NCBI GenBank assembly: GCA_964408945.1
Contig: CAYPBJ010000031.1
Location: 1-27,192, forward strand
Length of the DNA: 27,192 bases
DNA from: VMCP01 sp964408945
Lineage (GTDB): Bacteria > Bacteroidota > Bacteroidia > NS11-12g > UBA955
Reading direction: 5' to 3'
Part shown: in pieces, positions 1-7,011 of the stretch
Layout: each line of letters opens with the position of its first letter
Position numbering within the stretch: position 1 is the first letter of the stretch
The notes under the pieces: generated by a model
What the model was told of the DNA's origin: nothing
The model's database searches: none
What the model saw: the letters and a program-made list of their open reading frames with translations, nothing else
Translations under genes and position numbers: made by a program

Positions 1-702
1 AAACTGACCATTGTTATTCCTGCTTACAATGAATCAAAAACCATTCATTTGATTTTGGACAAAGTTCGAGCTGTTAATTTATTAGACGATATCCAAAAAG
101 AAATTGTTGTTGTAGACGATTGTTCAAAGGACGGGACATATGAAACCATCCAAGCGTATATCCAAAATAATTCTGTTGCTGAAATTTCTTTGTATAAACA
201 TGAAAAGAATCATGGTAAAGGGGCAGCTCTGCATACTGGAATAAAAAAGGCCACTGGTGATTTTGTGATTATTCAAGATGCTGACTTAGAATATGATCCG
301 CAAGAGTATAATATTCTACTTAAACCTATAATTGATGGTGTTGCGGATGTTGTGTATGGTTCGAGATTTATGGGTGGGAACCCACATCGTATTTTATTCT
401 TCTGGCATTCTATTGGAAACAAATTTTTGACTTTCATATCCAACATGATGACTAACTTGAATTTAACGGATATGGAAACTTGTTATAAGTTATTCCGAAG
501 GGAAATTATTCAAGGATTGGATTTAAAGGAAAAGAGATTTGGTTTCGAGCCTGAGGTAACTGCCAAGATTTCTAAAATAAAAGGCATTAGAATTTATGAA
601 GTAGGGATTAGTTATTACGGCCGAACGTTTGAAGAGGGCAAGAAGATTGGTTGGAAGGATGCTGTTAGAGCCCTATATTGTATGATAAAATATAAATTTT
701 GA
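1..702 (+). CDS. Glycosyltransferase family 2, DPM1-like (5' end outside window)
   Basis: The reading frame is already open at base 1 and the first residues (KLTIVIPAYNES) are the classic start of a GT2 GT-A fold, so only a few N-terminal residues are missing. The nucleotide-binding segment VVDDCSKDGTYE and the DADLEYDP segment with its acidic metal-binding residues follow, then YGSRF, as in dolichyl/undecaprenyl-phosphate mannosyl- or glucosyltransferases. It would transfer a sugar from a nucleotide donor, probably to a polyprenyl phosphate or growing glycan at the inner face of the cytoplasmic membrane. No C-terminal membrane segment is present, so it is the short soluble type. The stop TGA at 700-702 lies just before the methyltransferase start, suggesting one operon. 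The family is clear; donor and acceptor cannot be read from sequence. The first in-frame ATG (49) is internal and is not the real start. Confidence 0.9.
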   Translation, partial: KLTIVIPAYNESKTIHLILDKVRAVNLLDDIQKEIVVVDDCSKDGTYETIQAYIQNNSVAEISLYKHEKNHGKGAALHTGIKKATGDFVIIQDADLEYDPQEYNILLKPIIDGVADVVYGSRFMGGNPHRILFFWHSIGNKFLTFISNMMTNLNLTDMETCYKLFRREIIQGLDLKEKRFGFEPEVTAKISKIKGIRIYEVGISYYGRTFEEGKKIGWKDAVRALYCMIKYKF

Positions 703-704
703 AA

Positions 705-1412
705 ATGGAAAATATTGACATAGAAGGAAAGCAAATATTGGACGCTATTTCTAAAGCTAATAAGTTTAATGCATGGATGTATTCCAAAGTAAAGCCATAT
801 TTGGGTGAAGAAAATCTGGAAGTGGGAAGTGGAATAGGTAATATTTCATCTTTCGTGGTTAATGACGGTTATAAGTTAATTTTTTCAGATTTAAGAGACC
901 AATATTTAGAAGTTCTTAAAGATAAATATCCCAATAACCCAACACTAGAATTGGACCTTGTTGATCCAGATTTTAAGAATAGATATGTAAATCTTCAGAC
1001 CAAATTTGACTGTGTCTTTGCAATGAATGTTATTGAACATATTGAAGATGATAAGTTAGCATTGGAAAACATTAACTGGCTTTTAAAACCAGGAGGTAGA
1101 ATGTTTATTTTAGTTCCTGCTTATATGGCACTTTACAATGGTTTTGATAAAATATTAGAGCATTATAGAAGATACACCTTAAATTCCTTGATCTCCGTAA
1201 TGCCTCAAAATAATGTTATTGAAAAGAGGTTTTATTTCAATACAATTGGAATATTGGGTTGGTATCTTTTTGGTACCATTTTGAAACGGAGAACAATTTC
1301 AGAAGGCAATATGAGTATTTACAATTTGATTCTACCCGTTGTAAAATTAATGGATTTCATTTTGCAAGGTAAAGTTGGATTGAGCGCTATTGTTGTTTCG
1401 AGAAAGATTTAA
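705..1412 (+). CDS. Class I SAM-dependent methyltransferase
   Basis: The protein of about 235 residues carries the glycine-rich SAM-binding motif I (LEVGSGIGNISSF), an acidic residue at the end of the next strand (FSDLRD), and the post-motif segments MNVIEHIEDD and LLKPGGRMFILVPA typical of Methyltransf_11/23-like enzymes. It would use S-adenosylmethionine to methylate a small molecule or sugar. The neighbouring GT2 gene and the membrane protein downstream suggest a substrate in the same glycan pathway, but that is inference. I chose ATG 705, two bases after the upstream stop. A TTG two codons earlier (699) would overlap the upstream gene by 4 bp and is possible. The C-terminal third is hydrophobic (NTIGILGWYLFGTIL) and may associate with the membrane. 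Confidence 0.85.
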   Translation: MENIDIEGKQILDAISKANKFNAWMYSKVKPYLGEENLEVGSGIGNISSFVVNDGYKLIFSDLRDQYLEVLKDKYPNNPTLELDLVDPDFKNRYVNLQTKFDCVFAMNVIEHIEDDKLALENINWLLKPGGRMFILVPAYMALYNGFDKILEHYRRYTLNSLISVMPQNNVIEKRFYFNTIGILGWYLFGTILKRRTISEGNMSIYNLILPVVKLMDFILQGKVGLSAIVVSRKI

Positions 1413-1448
1413 TTAATAATGTTATTACTTCTTTGTAAATAGCTTTGG

Positions 1449-3135
1449 ATGTTTATACTATTTCAAGGAATTGGAAGATCTATTATGGATTTTCTATTAT
1501 CTAATGAAAATAGTACGATTATAGTTTTTTTAATTGGGTTTATTGTTTATTCAGTATTAACTACAATCTTAAACTTTTTTTACCTGCTAATTTCTTAGTG
1601 CCCATCGGTGCTTCTATTATTTTCTGTAGAGGTATTTATAGAAGTTTGATTCAAAATTTTAATAAAGCTACAGAATTTAAAGTAATTCAATATATCGGCG
1701 CTACTTTAATTATAGTATTTAGTTTATTACTGACTAACCGAGTAACAGGCGTATTCGACTCATATTTATATCACAATTCTATAATAAATTTCTCTCAAAA
1801 TAACAGACTACTATTTGGTTTAGCCAATTTACATGATAGGTTCGGTTTTAACAACCTAACCTATTGTTTGAGTGCAACTTTTATGTTTGGGAAACTCTTA
1901 CCTTTTTACGTTTCTAACGGATTGCTATTAGTTGTTGTTGCTTTCAGCCTGTTGACAAAATTAATAAATGTGAGTTCTTGGAAGCGAAAATTGTTATTGG
2001 TTTACACATTGATTTGGTTATTTAGATTAGCCGAGGAACATATTAGTTCTCCCGATCTAACATTAACTTTATTTGTAGTATATCTATTTTTTGATTTATT
2101 GACGAATGAATTCAGAATACGGCCATATCATTATCTTATTGTTTGCTTTATCCCAACAATAAAATTAAGTGCACTCATATTTTCTGTTGTACTATTAATT
2201 GGAATGGCCCTCTTCTCAAGTTGCAAATTAACTGAATTGAAAAAGCGGCAAATATTGATTTTATTGGTATTAGGGTTTGCTTTCGTGGGAAGAAGTTTAA
2301 TTTTAACGGGTCAGTTGATTTATCCATTTAAATCTCCATATTTAGAAATTTCAAAATATCGTGTCTCAAAAGAAACAATCGAAAATGAAATTATAGGTAT
2401 AGATGGTTGGGCAAGATTTCCTGGAGCTAACTATTCTAAACTATATCTTGAAAACGCAGATTTTTTACAATGGTTTCCAAAAGTTTGGAATGCGAATTTT
2501 AATTTAAAATTTACAAGACTGCCAATAATTGGAAATGTTTCAGAGAAATCGGCGTATTCAATTTTTCTTTTTCTTTTTCTTTTATCGGTATTAATAAACC
2601 TTAAAAATATCAAAGAAAAAAAGTCATTAATTTTAGCTTTATCATTAGGCTTTCTGTTCATCGCCTTTAAAGCGCCCAACGCAAGATGGTTCGAATTGTA
2701 TTTGGTGTTGTTGGTGTTTTTATCGGTTGATTTTTATGAAGGCTCAAAATGGAAAGAGATAGTGATTACTAAGATGATTATTTTGACATTACTTTTTGTG
2801 CCTTATCAATTTAAACGATTGGTTGAAAATTCTCTAGAACGTATAGTTAATCTGCATATGCAAGATTTATTAATGCCGAACAATATTGAAAATCGGTTTG
2901 AAAGAAAACATATTAGGGACAGCTGAGTTTAAAAGATGGAATTGAAGATTACAATACGATTTTTTCAAATATTGACACAATTAATAATATAAAAGGTGGT
3001 ACTGGTTTTTTATATCGGTACAGTTTCAAATCTAATGGGTTGTCACCATGGTCTAAAGAAGTATCAGTTCCTTATAAATTAGGTGAGAACATAGTATTTG
3101 ATGGCTTCGGGTTTATTGATTTAAGGAATCAGTAA
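1449..3135 (+). pseudogene. Multi-pass membrane protein of glycan locus, split by two frameshifts
   Basis: The longest open piece (GTG 1598 to TGA 2926, 442 codons) encodes about ten hydrophobic segments and begins in mid-protein. Upstream, another frame opens at ATG 1449 and encodes a hydrophobic N-terminus (MFILFQGIGRSIMDFLLS...) until TAG 1596. One extra T in the T7 run at 1575-1581 joins the two frames smoothly (..NFFLPANFLVPIGAS..). Past 2926 a third frame stays open to TAA 3133-3135 (..KEVSVPYKLGENIVFDGFG..), and one extra G at GGG 2916-2918 joins it. Repaired, the protein would have about 562 residues. The layout and the segment LLFGLANLHDRFGFNN recall large Bacteroidota integral membrane proteins found in polysaccharide loci (LIC_10190-like or polymerase-like); this resemblance is from memory and tentative. 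An in-frame TAG at 1440 separates a further upstream ATG (1419). It is either a pseudogene or carries two homopolymer sequencing errors. Confidence 0.7.
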
Positions 3136-3146
3136 CTTTTTCTGAA

Positions 3147-4115
3147 TTATTCCACTCTCTCCCAGGCGCTTTTTAGAACTTTTGTTTCGAGGCCGTGTTT
3201 TTCGGCGAGGTAGCGGGCGAAGACGGCAGAGTAGCCGTGGGTGACGGAGATGGTGTGGGCTTCGGTGGCGAGGCAGGCGGTTTCGAGTTCTTGGAAGTCG
3301 GCGTGGTCGCTGAGAACGAATCCGCGGTCAAAGTTTCCCCATCGGCGGGAACCGCGAAGGGCCATCCAGCCGGAGCAGGAAATTATGAGGTGACGAGGGT
3401 CTTGTGACGAGGGACTTGTGTCTGTTTTTGGGTTGCTGGTGATGAGGATGTGCTTGGAGGTGGGGCGTTGGTTTTTGGTGTTAGGGCAAATGGGGGGAAG
3501 GAAGATATTGAAGCCGTCACGGTTAAGGGCTTGGGTGGTGTCGGCGATGGTTTTGGTGACGTAGAGGGGGAGGTCTTGGAGTTGATGGATGAGACGCTGG
3601 GCTTTTCCGAGGGAGTAGGCTGAGATGATGAGGTTTTCATCGTTGTTGTGGAAGTATTCGCGGATGTCGTTGAAGATATCGGCTTGTGGTGTCCATCGAA
3701 AAACGGGAAGTCCGAAGGTGCTTTCGGTGATGAAGTGGTGGCATTTCACGGGTTCGAATGGGGTGGAGATGCCGTCATTGTTGAGTTTATAGTCCCCCGA
3801 AACGACCCAAATTTCGCCTTGATGTTCGAGTCGGATCTGCGCGGAACCGGGTATGTGTCCGGCGGGATGAAAGGAAATGTTGACGCCGTTGATGCTGATG
3901 GGCTGGCTGAAGGGAAGGGTTTGGAGGGAGATGTGTTGACCGAGACGGAGTTTCAGGATGTGTTCGTTGCCCTGGGCGGCGAGGTAGTGTTTGTGGTTGG
4001 GTCGGGCGTGATCAGCGTGGGCGTGGGTGATGAGGGCTTTGTTGACGGGTTTGTGGGGATCTATGTAGACATCGGCGGCGGGGCAGTAGAGGCCGGATTG
4101 AGTTTGGATGAGCAT
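3147..4115 (-). CDS. Ligase-associated DNA exonuclease, metallo-beta-lactamase fold
   Basis: The 322-residue protein opens with LYCPAADVYIDP and the metal-binding motif HAHADH (residues 31-36). Further metal ligands are probably in FHPAGHIPGS (83-91), VVSGDY (104-109) and the late SDHADF. This matches the DNA ligase-associated exonuclease family (SNM1/Pso2-like MBL nuclease), which in many bacteria is encoded with an ATP-dependent ligase, an Lhr-type helicase and a metallophosphoesterase as a DNA repair set. Here the ligase lies 2.9 kb upstream on the same strand, with two unrelated genes between. Residues 231-241 (TDTSPSSQDPR) are encoded by a seven-base tandem repeat at 3390-3424 and look like a loop insertion. 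The start is ATG 4115, which gives the usual family N-terminus; a repeat array ends three bases upstream of it. Confidence 0.88.
   Translation of the reverse strand: MLIQTQSGLYCPAADVYIDPHKPVNKALITHAHADHARPNHKHYLAAQGNEHILKLRLGQHISLQTLPFSQPISINGVNISFHPAGHIPGSAQIRLEHQGEIWVVSGDYKLNNDGISTPFEPVKCHHFITESTFGLPVFRWTPQADIFNDIREYFHNNDENLIISAYSLGKAQRLIHQLQDLPLYVTKTIADTTQALNRDGFNIFLPPICPNTKNQRPTSKHILITSNPKTDTSPSSQDPRHLIISCSGWMALRGSRRWGNFDRGFVLSDHADFQELETACLATEAHTISVTHGYSAVFARYLAEKHGLETKVLKSAWERVE
3390..3424. repeat. Heptad tandem repeat inside the exonuclease gene
   Basis: Five consecutive 7-base units on the + strand read GTGACGA, GGGTCTT, GTGACGA, GGGACTT, GTGTCTG, which also makes a 14-base period repeated twice with one mismatch. 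It encodes exonuclease residues 231-241 in a hydrophilic stretch between two strand-like segments. Period and G-rich composition match the arrays at 4119, 6789 and 8195, though the unit sequence is divergent, so common origin is inferred. Confidence 0.65.
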
Positions 4116-4118
4116 ATG

Positions 4119-4188
4119 TCGGGTTTCGGGTTTCGGGTATCGGGTGACGGGTTTCGGGTGACGGGAGACGAGGGGCTAGAGACTAGGG
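4119..4188. repeat. Heptad tandem repeat array before exonuclease start
   Basis: Ten 7-base units run without any indel: TCGGGTT twice, then TCGGGTA, TCGGGTG, ACGGGTT, TCGGGTG, ACGGGAG, ACGAGGG, GCTAGAG, ACTAGGG. The array fills most of the gap between the nucleotidyltransferase stop (4220) and the exonuclease start (4115), ending three bases from the ATG. The exonuclease 5' untranslated region, or its promoter if it has one, therefore consists largely of repeat. Confidence 0.85.
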
Positions 4189-4219
4189 GTTGGTTTCTTT
4201 GAGTATTTCGAATCCTTTT

Positions 4220-4501
4220 TCACGATAGAATAATGAGATCTTTTAGGATTTCAGATTCTAAATATTTATTGACGCTCTTTTTAGAAATAAGGTCTACTTT
4301 TATTCCAAGCTTTTCGGTGAGTTCTTGTTCTATACCAATTATTTCTAACAAACTTACGGGTTTATCGTAGTCAAAAATAAGGTCTAAGTCGCTTAAATGG
4401 GTGTTTTCTCCACGAGCATATGAGCCGAAAACACCAATGTAGGTCGCATTGACCTTTTTGAGGGTTTGTTTAATGGCTTTTATTTGGTTAGGAGATAACA
4501 T
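4220..4501 (-). CDS. MNT-type nucleotidyltransferase domain protein
   Basis: This 93-residue protein has the DNA polymerase beta-like nucleotidyltransferase signature GSYARGE (26-32) followed by SDLDL (37-41), with the two metal-binding aspartates at 38 and 40. Such minimal nucleotidyltransferases usually act as MntA-like antitoxins that AMPylate a HEPN partner. No HEPN gene lies next to it here, so it is an orphan or acts otherwise. The stop TGA comes right after LKDLIILS. Reading one frame over, the codons continue as YREKGFEILKETNP to TAG 4183-4185, a natural-looking continuation, so a one-base indel near 4228-4231 may have shortened it. A TATATTCG element six bases before the ATG probably drives it. 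Confidence 0.82.
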   Translation of the reverse strand: MLSPNQIKAIKQTLKKVNATYIGVFGSYARGENTHLSDLDLIFDYDKPVSLLEIIGIEQELTEKLGIKVDLISKKSVNKYLESEILKDLIILS

Positions 4502-4507
4502 GTATCG

Positions 4508-4515
4508 CGAATATA
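4508..4515 (-). promoter_or_regulatory. -7 promoter element of nucleotidyltransferase gene
   Basis: TATATTCG on the - strand fits the Bacteroidota -7 consensus TAnnTTTG with T to C at position 7, and lies six bases before the start codon at 4501. No clear -33 TTTG box is visible upstream. Confidence 0.55.
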
Positions 4516-4542
4516 GCCAATTTTAGTTTACTGCTTTTTAAC

Positions 4543-4577
4543 AAAAAAAACCCCGAGGTGTTGCCCCGGGGTTTTTT
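4543..4577 (-). terminator. Rho-independent terminator after the S46 peptidase gene
   Basis: On the - strand the hairpin CCCCGGGGCAACACCTCGGGG pairs CCCC with GGGG plus three or four inner pairs around a short loop, with a single A-C mismatch, and is followed by eight T. It sits 18 bases downstream of the peptidase stop (4595) and before the nucleotidyltransferase promoter. Six T on the + side make it possibly bidirectional, but no + strand gene ends here. Confidence 0.88.
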
Positions 4578-4594
4578 GGTTTAGGTGGGTTTGG

Positions 4595-6763
4595 TTATTT
4601 CACCAAGGTCATTTCATTGACGATGTTGGTGGCGCCGCCGAGTTTGTCGATGATGAACAATACGTAGCGGATGTCAACAGAGATGGTGCGCTGAAGGGCG
4701 GGCATGAATCCGAAGTCAGAAGCGATGGCTTCCCAGTTTCCGTCGAAAGCAATACCTATCAATTCGCCGCGGCCGTTAATGACGGGTGAACCCGAGTTTC
4801 CGCCGGTGATGTCGTTGTTGCTCAAGAAGCAAGCGTGAAGATCGCCGGTGGTGGGGTCAGCGTATTGGCCGAAGTCTTTGTTTTTGATCAATTGGATGAG
4901 CGCATCTGGAGCATCGAATTCGAAGTCGCCGGGGATGTATTTTTCCATGATGCCGCGAGAAGAGGTGTAGTAGTTGTACTTTACCGCGTCTTTGGCGTTG
5001 TAACTTTCAATGGTTCCGTAGCTCAAACGCATGGTGGCGTTTGCATCGGGAGCGGTTACTTTCTCTGGATACATTTCCGCTTGAGCCGAAAGGAACAAAC
5101 GGTTAGCGCGATCCAAACGACTGTTGATGTCGGCGGTGATGGGCGCTAAGTCTTTGCGAAGGATGCTAATATAGCCGTTTACAATGGCGAAGAGTGGATC
5201 TTTAGCAAGCGCAGACGCGTTGGCTGAGGACATTAATTTCTTCAATTTTGTGGGGTTCGAGAATGCACTCTTTGCCCAAACTTGGTCTGCCATTGCTTGG
5301 TAGTTTTTACCGTTTTTGGCAGCCAATTTCTTCAAATTTTCAGGCAAGTATTTGTTGTCTAAATCCTCCAAAAAGTGGCGGAAAATCACAGCAATGACAA
5401 GGCGTTCGATATCGGCGTTGAATTCTTTGTAATTTTCGTCAATGCCGGCAGCAAATTCTGCGGCCATGGCTTTTCCTTTGTCGTTGGTTTTGTCAAGAAG
5501 AGCGGTGTAAATACGCATGGCTTGCATGGCATTCATCATAGGCACGCTGTTGGCGATACCGTCTTGAAGGTAGACAGAGTATAAACCGTATTTGTTGAGG
5601 TCTTCGTAAGCACGGTCGTAAAGGGAGGTCACTTCACCGTAAACTTCTTCTTTTTTATTGTCGCGTACCCACTGTTCGAAGGCGCGTTCTTGAGCTTTGC
5701 GGCGTGCGTAAATTTCGGGTTTAGAAAGTTCTTTCGCTTCACCGTTGAACTTGTTCCAGTAGTTTCCGATGCCGGCCAATTTCGCAGAGTACATCAAACG
5801 TACGTCTTTGTCAGCCTTCATGTAGGTTTCGTAAACGTCCATGATGTCGCGACGCAATTGCACACGCATTGGACGCTCTTTTCCTGCCAAGTATTTAATT
5901 CCCTCGGAATAAGTATAGCGAGTGGTGCGGCCGGGATATCCCATGGTCATGGCAAAATCACCTTCTTTCACACCTTTCAAGCTCACCGGAAGGTAATGCT
6001 GAGGGGTGAAGGGCTTGTTGGACGTGCTATAGTCAGCAGGCTTGTTGTCGGCACCTGCATAAATGCGGAACATAGAAAAGTCGCAGGTATGGCGTGGCCA
6101 TCTCCAGTTGTCGGTTTCACCTCCGAATTTTCCTACGTTTTCTGGGGGAGTTCCCACCAGGCGGATGTCGCGGTACACTTCGTAGTACATAGCAAGGTAT
6201 TGGTTTCCGTTAGAGAACACGGCGATATCAACTACGTAGTTCTTTTTCTCGTCGCCAAGGGCTTCGACCAACGCATTTTGGGTTGCTTTGAAGTTTTCGG
6301 CAACGGCTTTGGTGCGAGATGCTTCGTCTTGGTTGATGCTGGTATTTGCGAGAACGCGGCTGGTAACATCTTCAATTTTGCGGAGCAGTCCGATTTGGAA
6401 AGCGACTTTACGCTCTTCAGATTGGGACTTAGCCCAGAATCCGTTAGAAAGGATATTGTCTTGAGGGGTAGCGATGCTTTGGATGGCATCGTAACCGCAG
6501 TGGTGGTTGGTGAGGAACATGCCTTGTGAGGAGATGATTTCACCGGAGCAGAACATTCTGCCGTTTTGCATGAGTCGAACGATGGCATCTTTGGTAGAGG
6601 CCTTGTTGATGGAGTAAATATCTTCTGCGGAGAGTGTCATTCCGCGGGCCTGCATTTTATCTTGAATTTTAGACAAGAGGGTCAGTGGCCACATCCCTTC
6701 ATCGGCGCGCAAGCTAAGGAAAGAGGTTGCGGCGAGTAATAAACTGAGGAATTTTTTGCTCAT
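4595..6763 (-). CDS. S46 family dipeptidyl-peptidase, DPP7-like
   Basis: The 722-residue protein starts with a signal peptide (MSKKFLSLLLAATSFLSLRA, cleavage near residue 20) and then DEGMWPL, the usual mature start of S46 peptidases. The catalytic serine peptidase residues are visible: His88 in TNHHCGYD, Ser657 in GGNSGSPV, and an Asp in the segment GGETDNWRWPRHTCDF (Asp218 or Asp228). S46 enzymes release dipeptides from peptide N-termini in the periplasm. Eighteen residues after the catalytic Ser is Gly675 (FDGNWEA). DPP11 enzymes with acidic P1 preference have Arg there, so this one should be DPP7-like, preferring bulky hydrophobic P1 residues. The frame can be extended 27 codons to 6844, but that extension is heptad repeat; ATG 6763 is right because of the signal peptide and the TATCTTCG element four bases before it. 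Confidence 0.93.
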   Translation of the reverse strand: MSKKFLSLLLAATSFLSLRADEGMWPLTLLSKIQDKMQARGMTLSAEDIYSINKASTKDAIVRLMQNGRMFCSGEIISSQGMFLTNHHCGYDAIQSIATPQDNILSNGFWAKSQSEERKVAFQIGLLRKIEDVTSRVLANTSINQDEASRTKAVAENFKATQNALVEALGDEKKNYVVDIAVFSNGNQYLAMYYEVYRDIRLVGTPPENVGKFGGETDNWRWPRHTCDFSMFRIYAGADNKPADYSTSNKPFTPQHYLPVSLKGVKEGDFAMTMGYPGRTTRYTYSEGIKYLAGKERPMRVQLRRDIMDVYETYMKADKDVRLMYSAKLAGIGNYWNKFNGEAKELSKPEIYARRKAQERAFEQWVRDNKKEEVYGEVTSLYDRAYEDLNKYGLYSVYLQDGIANSVPMMNAMQAMRIYTALLDKTNDKGKAMAAEFAAGIDENYKEFNADIERLVIAVIFRHFLEDLDNKYLPENLKKLAAKNGKNYQAMADQVWAKSAFSNPTKLKKLMSSANASALAKDPLFAIVNGYISILRKDLAPITADINSRLDRANRLFLSAQAEMYPEKVTAPDANATMRLSYGTIESYNAKDAVKYNYYTSSRGIMEKYIPGDFEFDAPDALIQLIKNKDFGQYADPTTGDLHACFLSNNDITGGNSGSPVINGRGELIGIAFDGNWEAIASDFGFMPALQRTISVDIRYVLFIIDKLGGATNIVNEMTLVK

Positions 6764-6767
6764 GGTG

Positions 6768-6775
6768 CGAAGATA
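6768..6775 (-). promoter_or_regulatory. -7 promoter element of S46 peptidase gene
   Basis: TATCTTCG on the - strand matches TAnnTTYG and ends four bases (CACC) before ATG 6763. The -33 region, about 20 bases further upstream, falls inside the heptad array beginning at 6789. Confidence 0.6.
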
Positions 6776-6788
6776 GGAATTTTTTGGG

Positions 6789-6998
6789 TTTCGGGGGACG
6801 GGTTTCGGGGGACGGTGGTCTGTAGTCGGAAGTCGGAAGTCCATAGTCCGAAGTCTGTGGTTTGTGGTAGATGGTAGATGGTAGATGGTAGATGGTAGAT
6901 GGTAGATGGTAGAGGGTAGATGGTAGGGGGTACAGGGTACAAGGTAGGGGGTAGAGGGTAGGGGGACTATGGACTATGGACTTTGGACTACAGACTAT
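6789..6998. repeat. Thirty-unit heptad tandem repeat array
   Basis: The stretch is exactly 30 units of seven bases with no phase break. From 6866 the + strand reads GGTAGAT six times, then GGTAGAG, GGTAGAT, GGTAGGG, GGTACAG, GGTACAA, GGTAGGG, GGTAGAG, GGTAGGG, drifting into GGACTAT units to 6998. To the left, units such as AGTCGGA, AGTCCAT, GGTCTGT and GGACGGG hold the same phase to 6789. It fills nearly the whole gap between the ligase stop (7012) and the peptidase promoter. A long open frame across it is Pro/Ser/Thr/Tyr-rich low-complexity translation, not a gene. Confidence 0.95.
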
Positions 6999-7011
6999 TA
7001 ATTGGAAGAAT

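Noticed and set aside
699..704. TTG start for the methyltransferase
   Set aside because: An ATG two codons later is a better start; the alternative changes only two residues.
3648..4202. Open frame of 184 codons on the + strand, Gly/Val-rich
   Set aside because: It is antisense to the MBL exonuclease and has no recognisable domain.
5690..6529. Open frame of 279 codons on the + strand
   Set aside because: It is antisense to the S46 peptidase, which has clear catalytic motifs; the composition is that of a mirrored G+C-rich gene.
6764..6844. N-terminal extension of the S46 peptidase to ATG 6844
   Set aside because: The 27 extra codons are heptad repeat and would precede the signal peptide and overlap the -7 element.
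6866..6998. Possible CRISPR array from regular GGTAGAT repeats
   Set aside because: Units are seven bases, directly adjacent, with no spacers; this is a simple tandem repeat.
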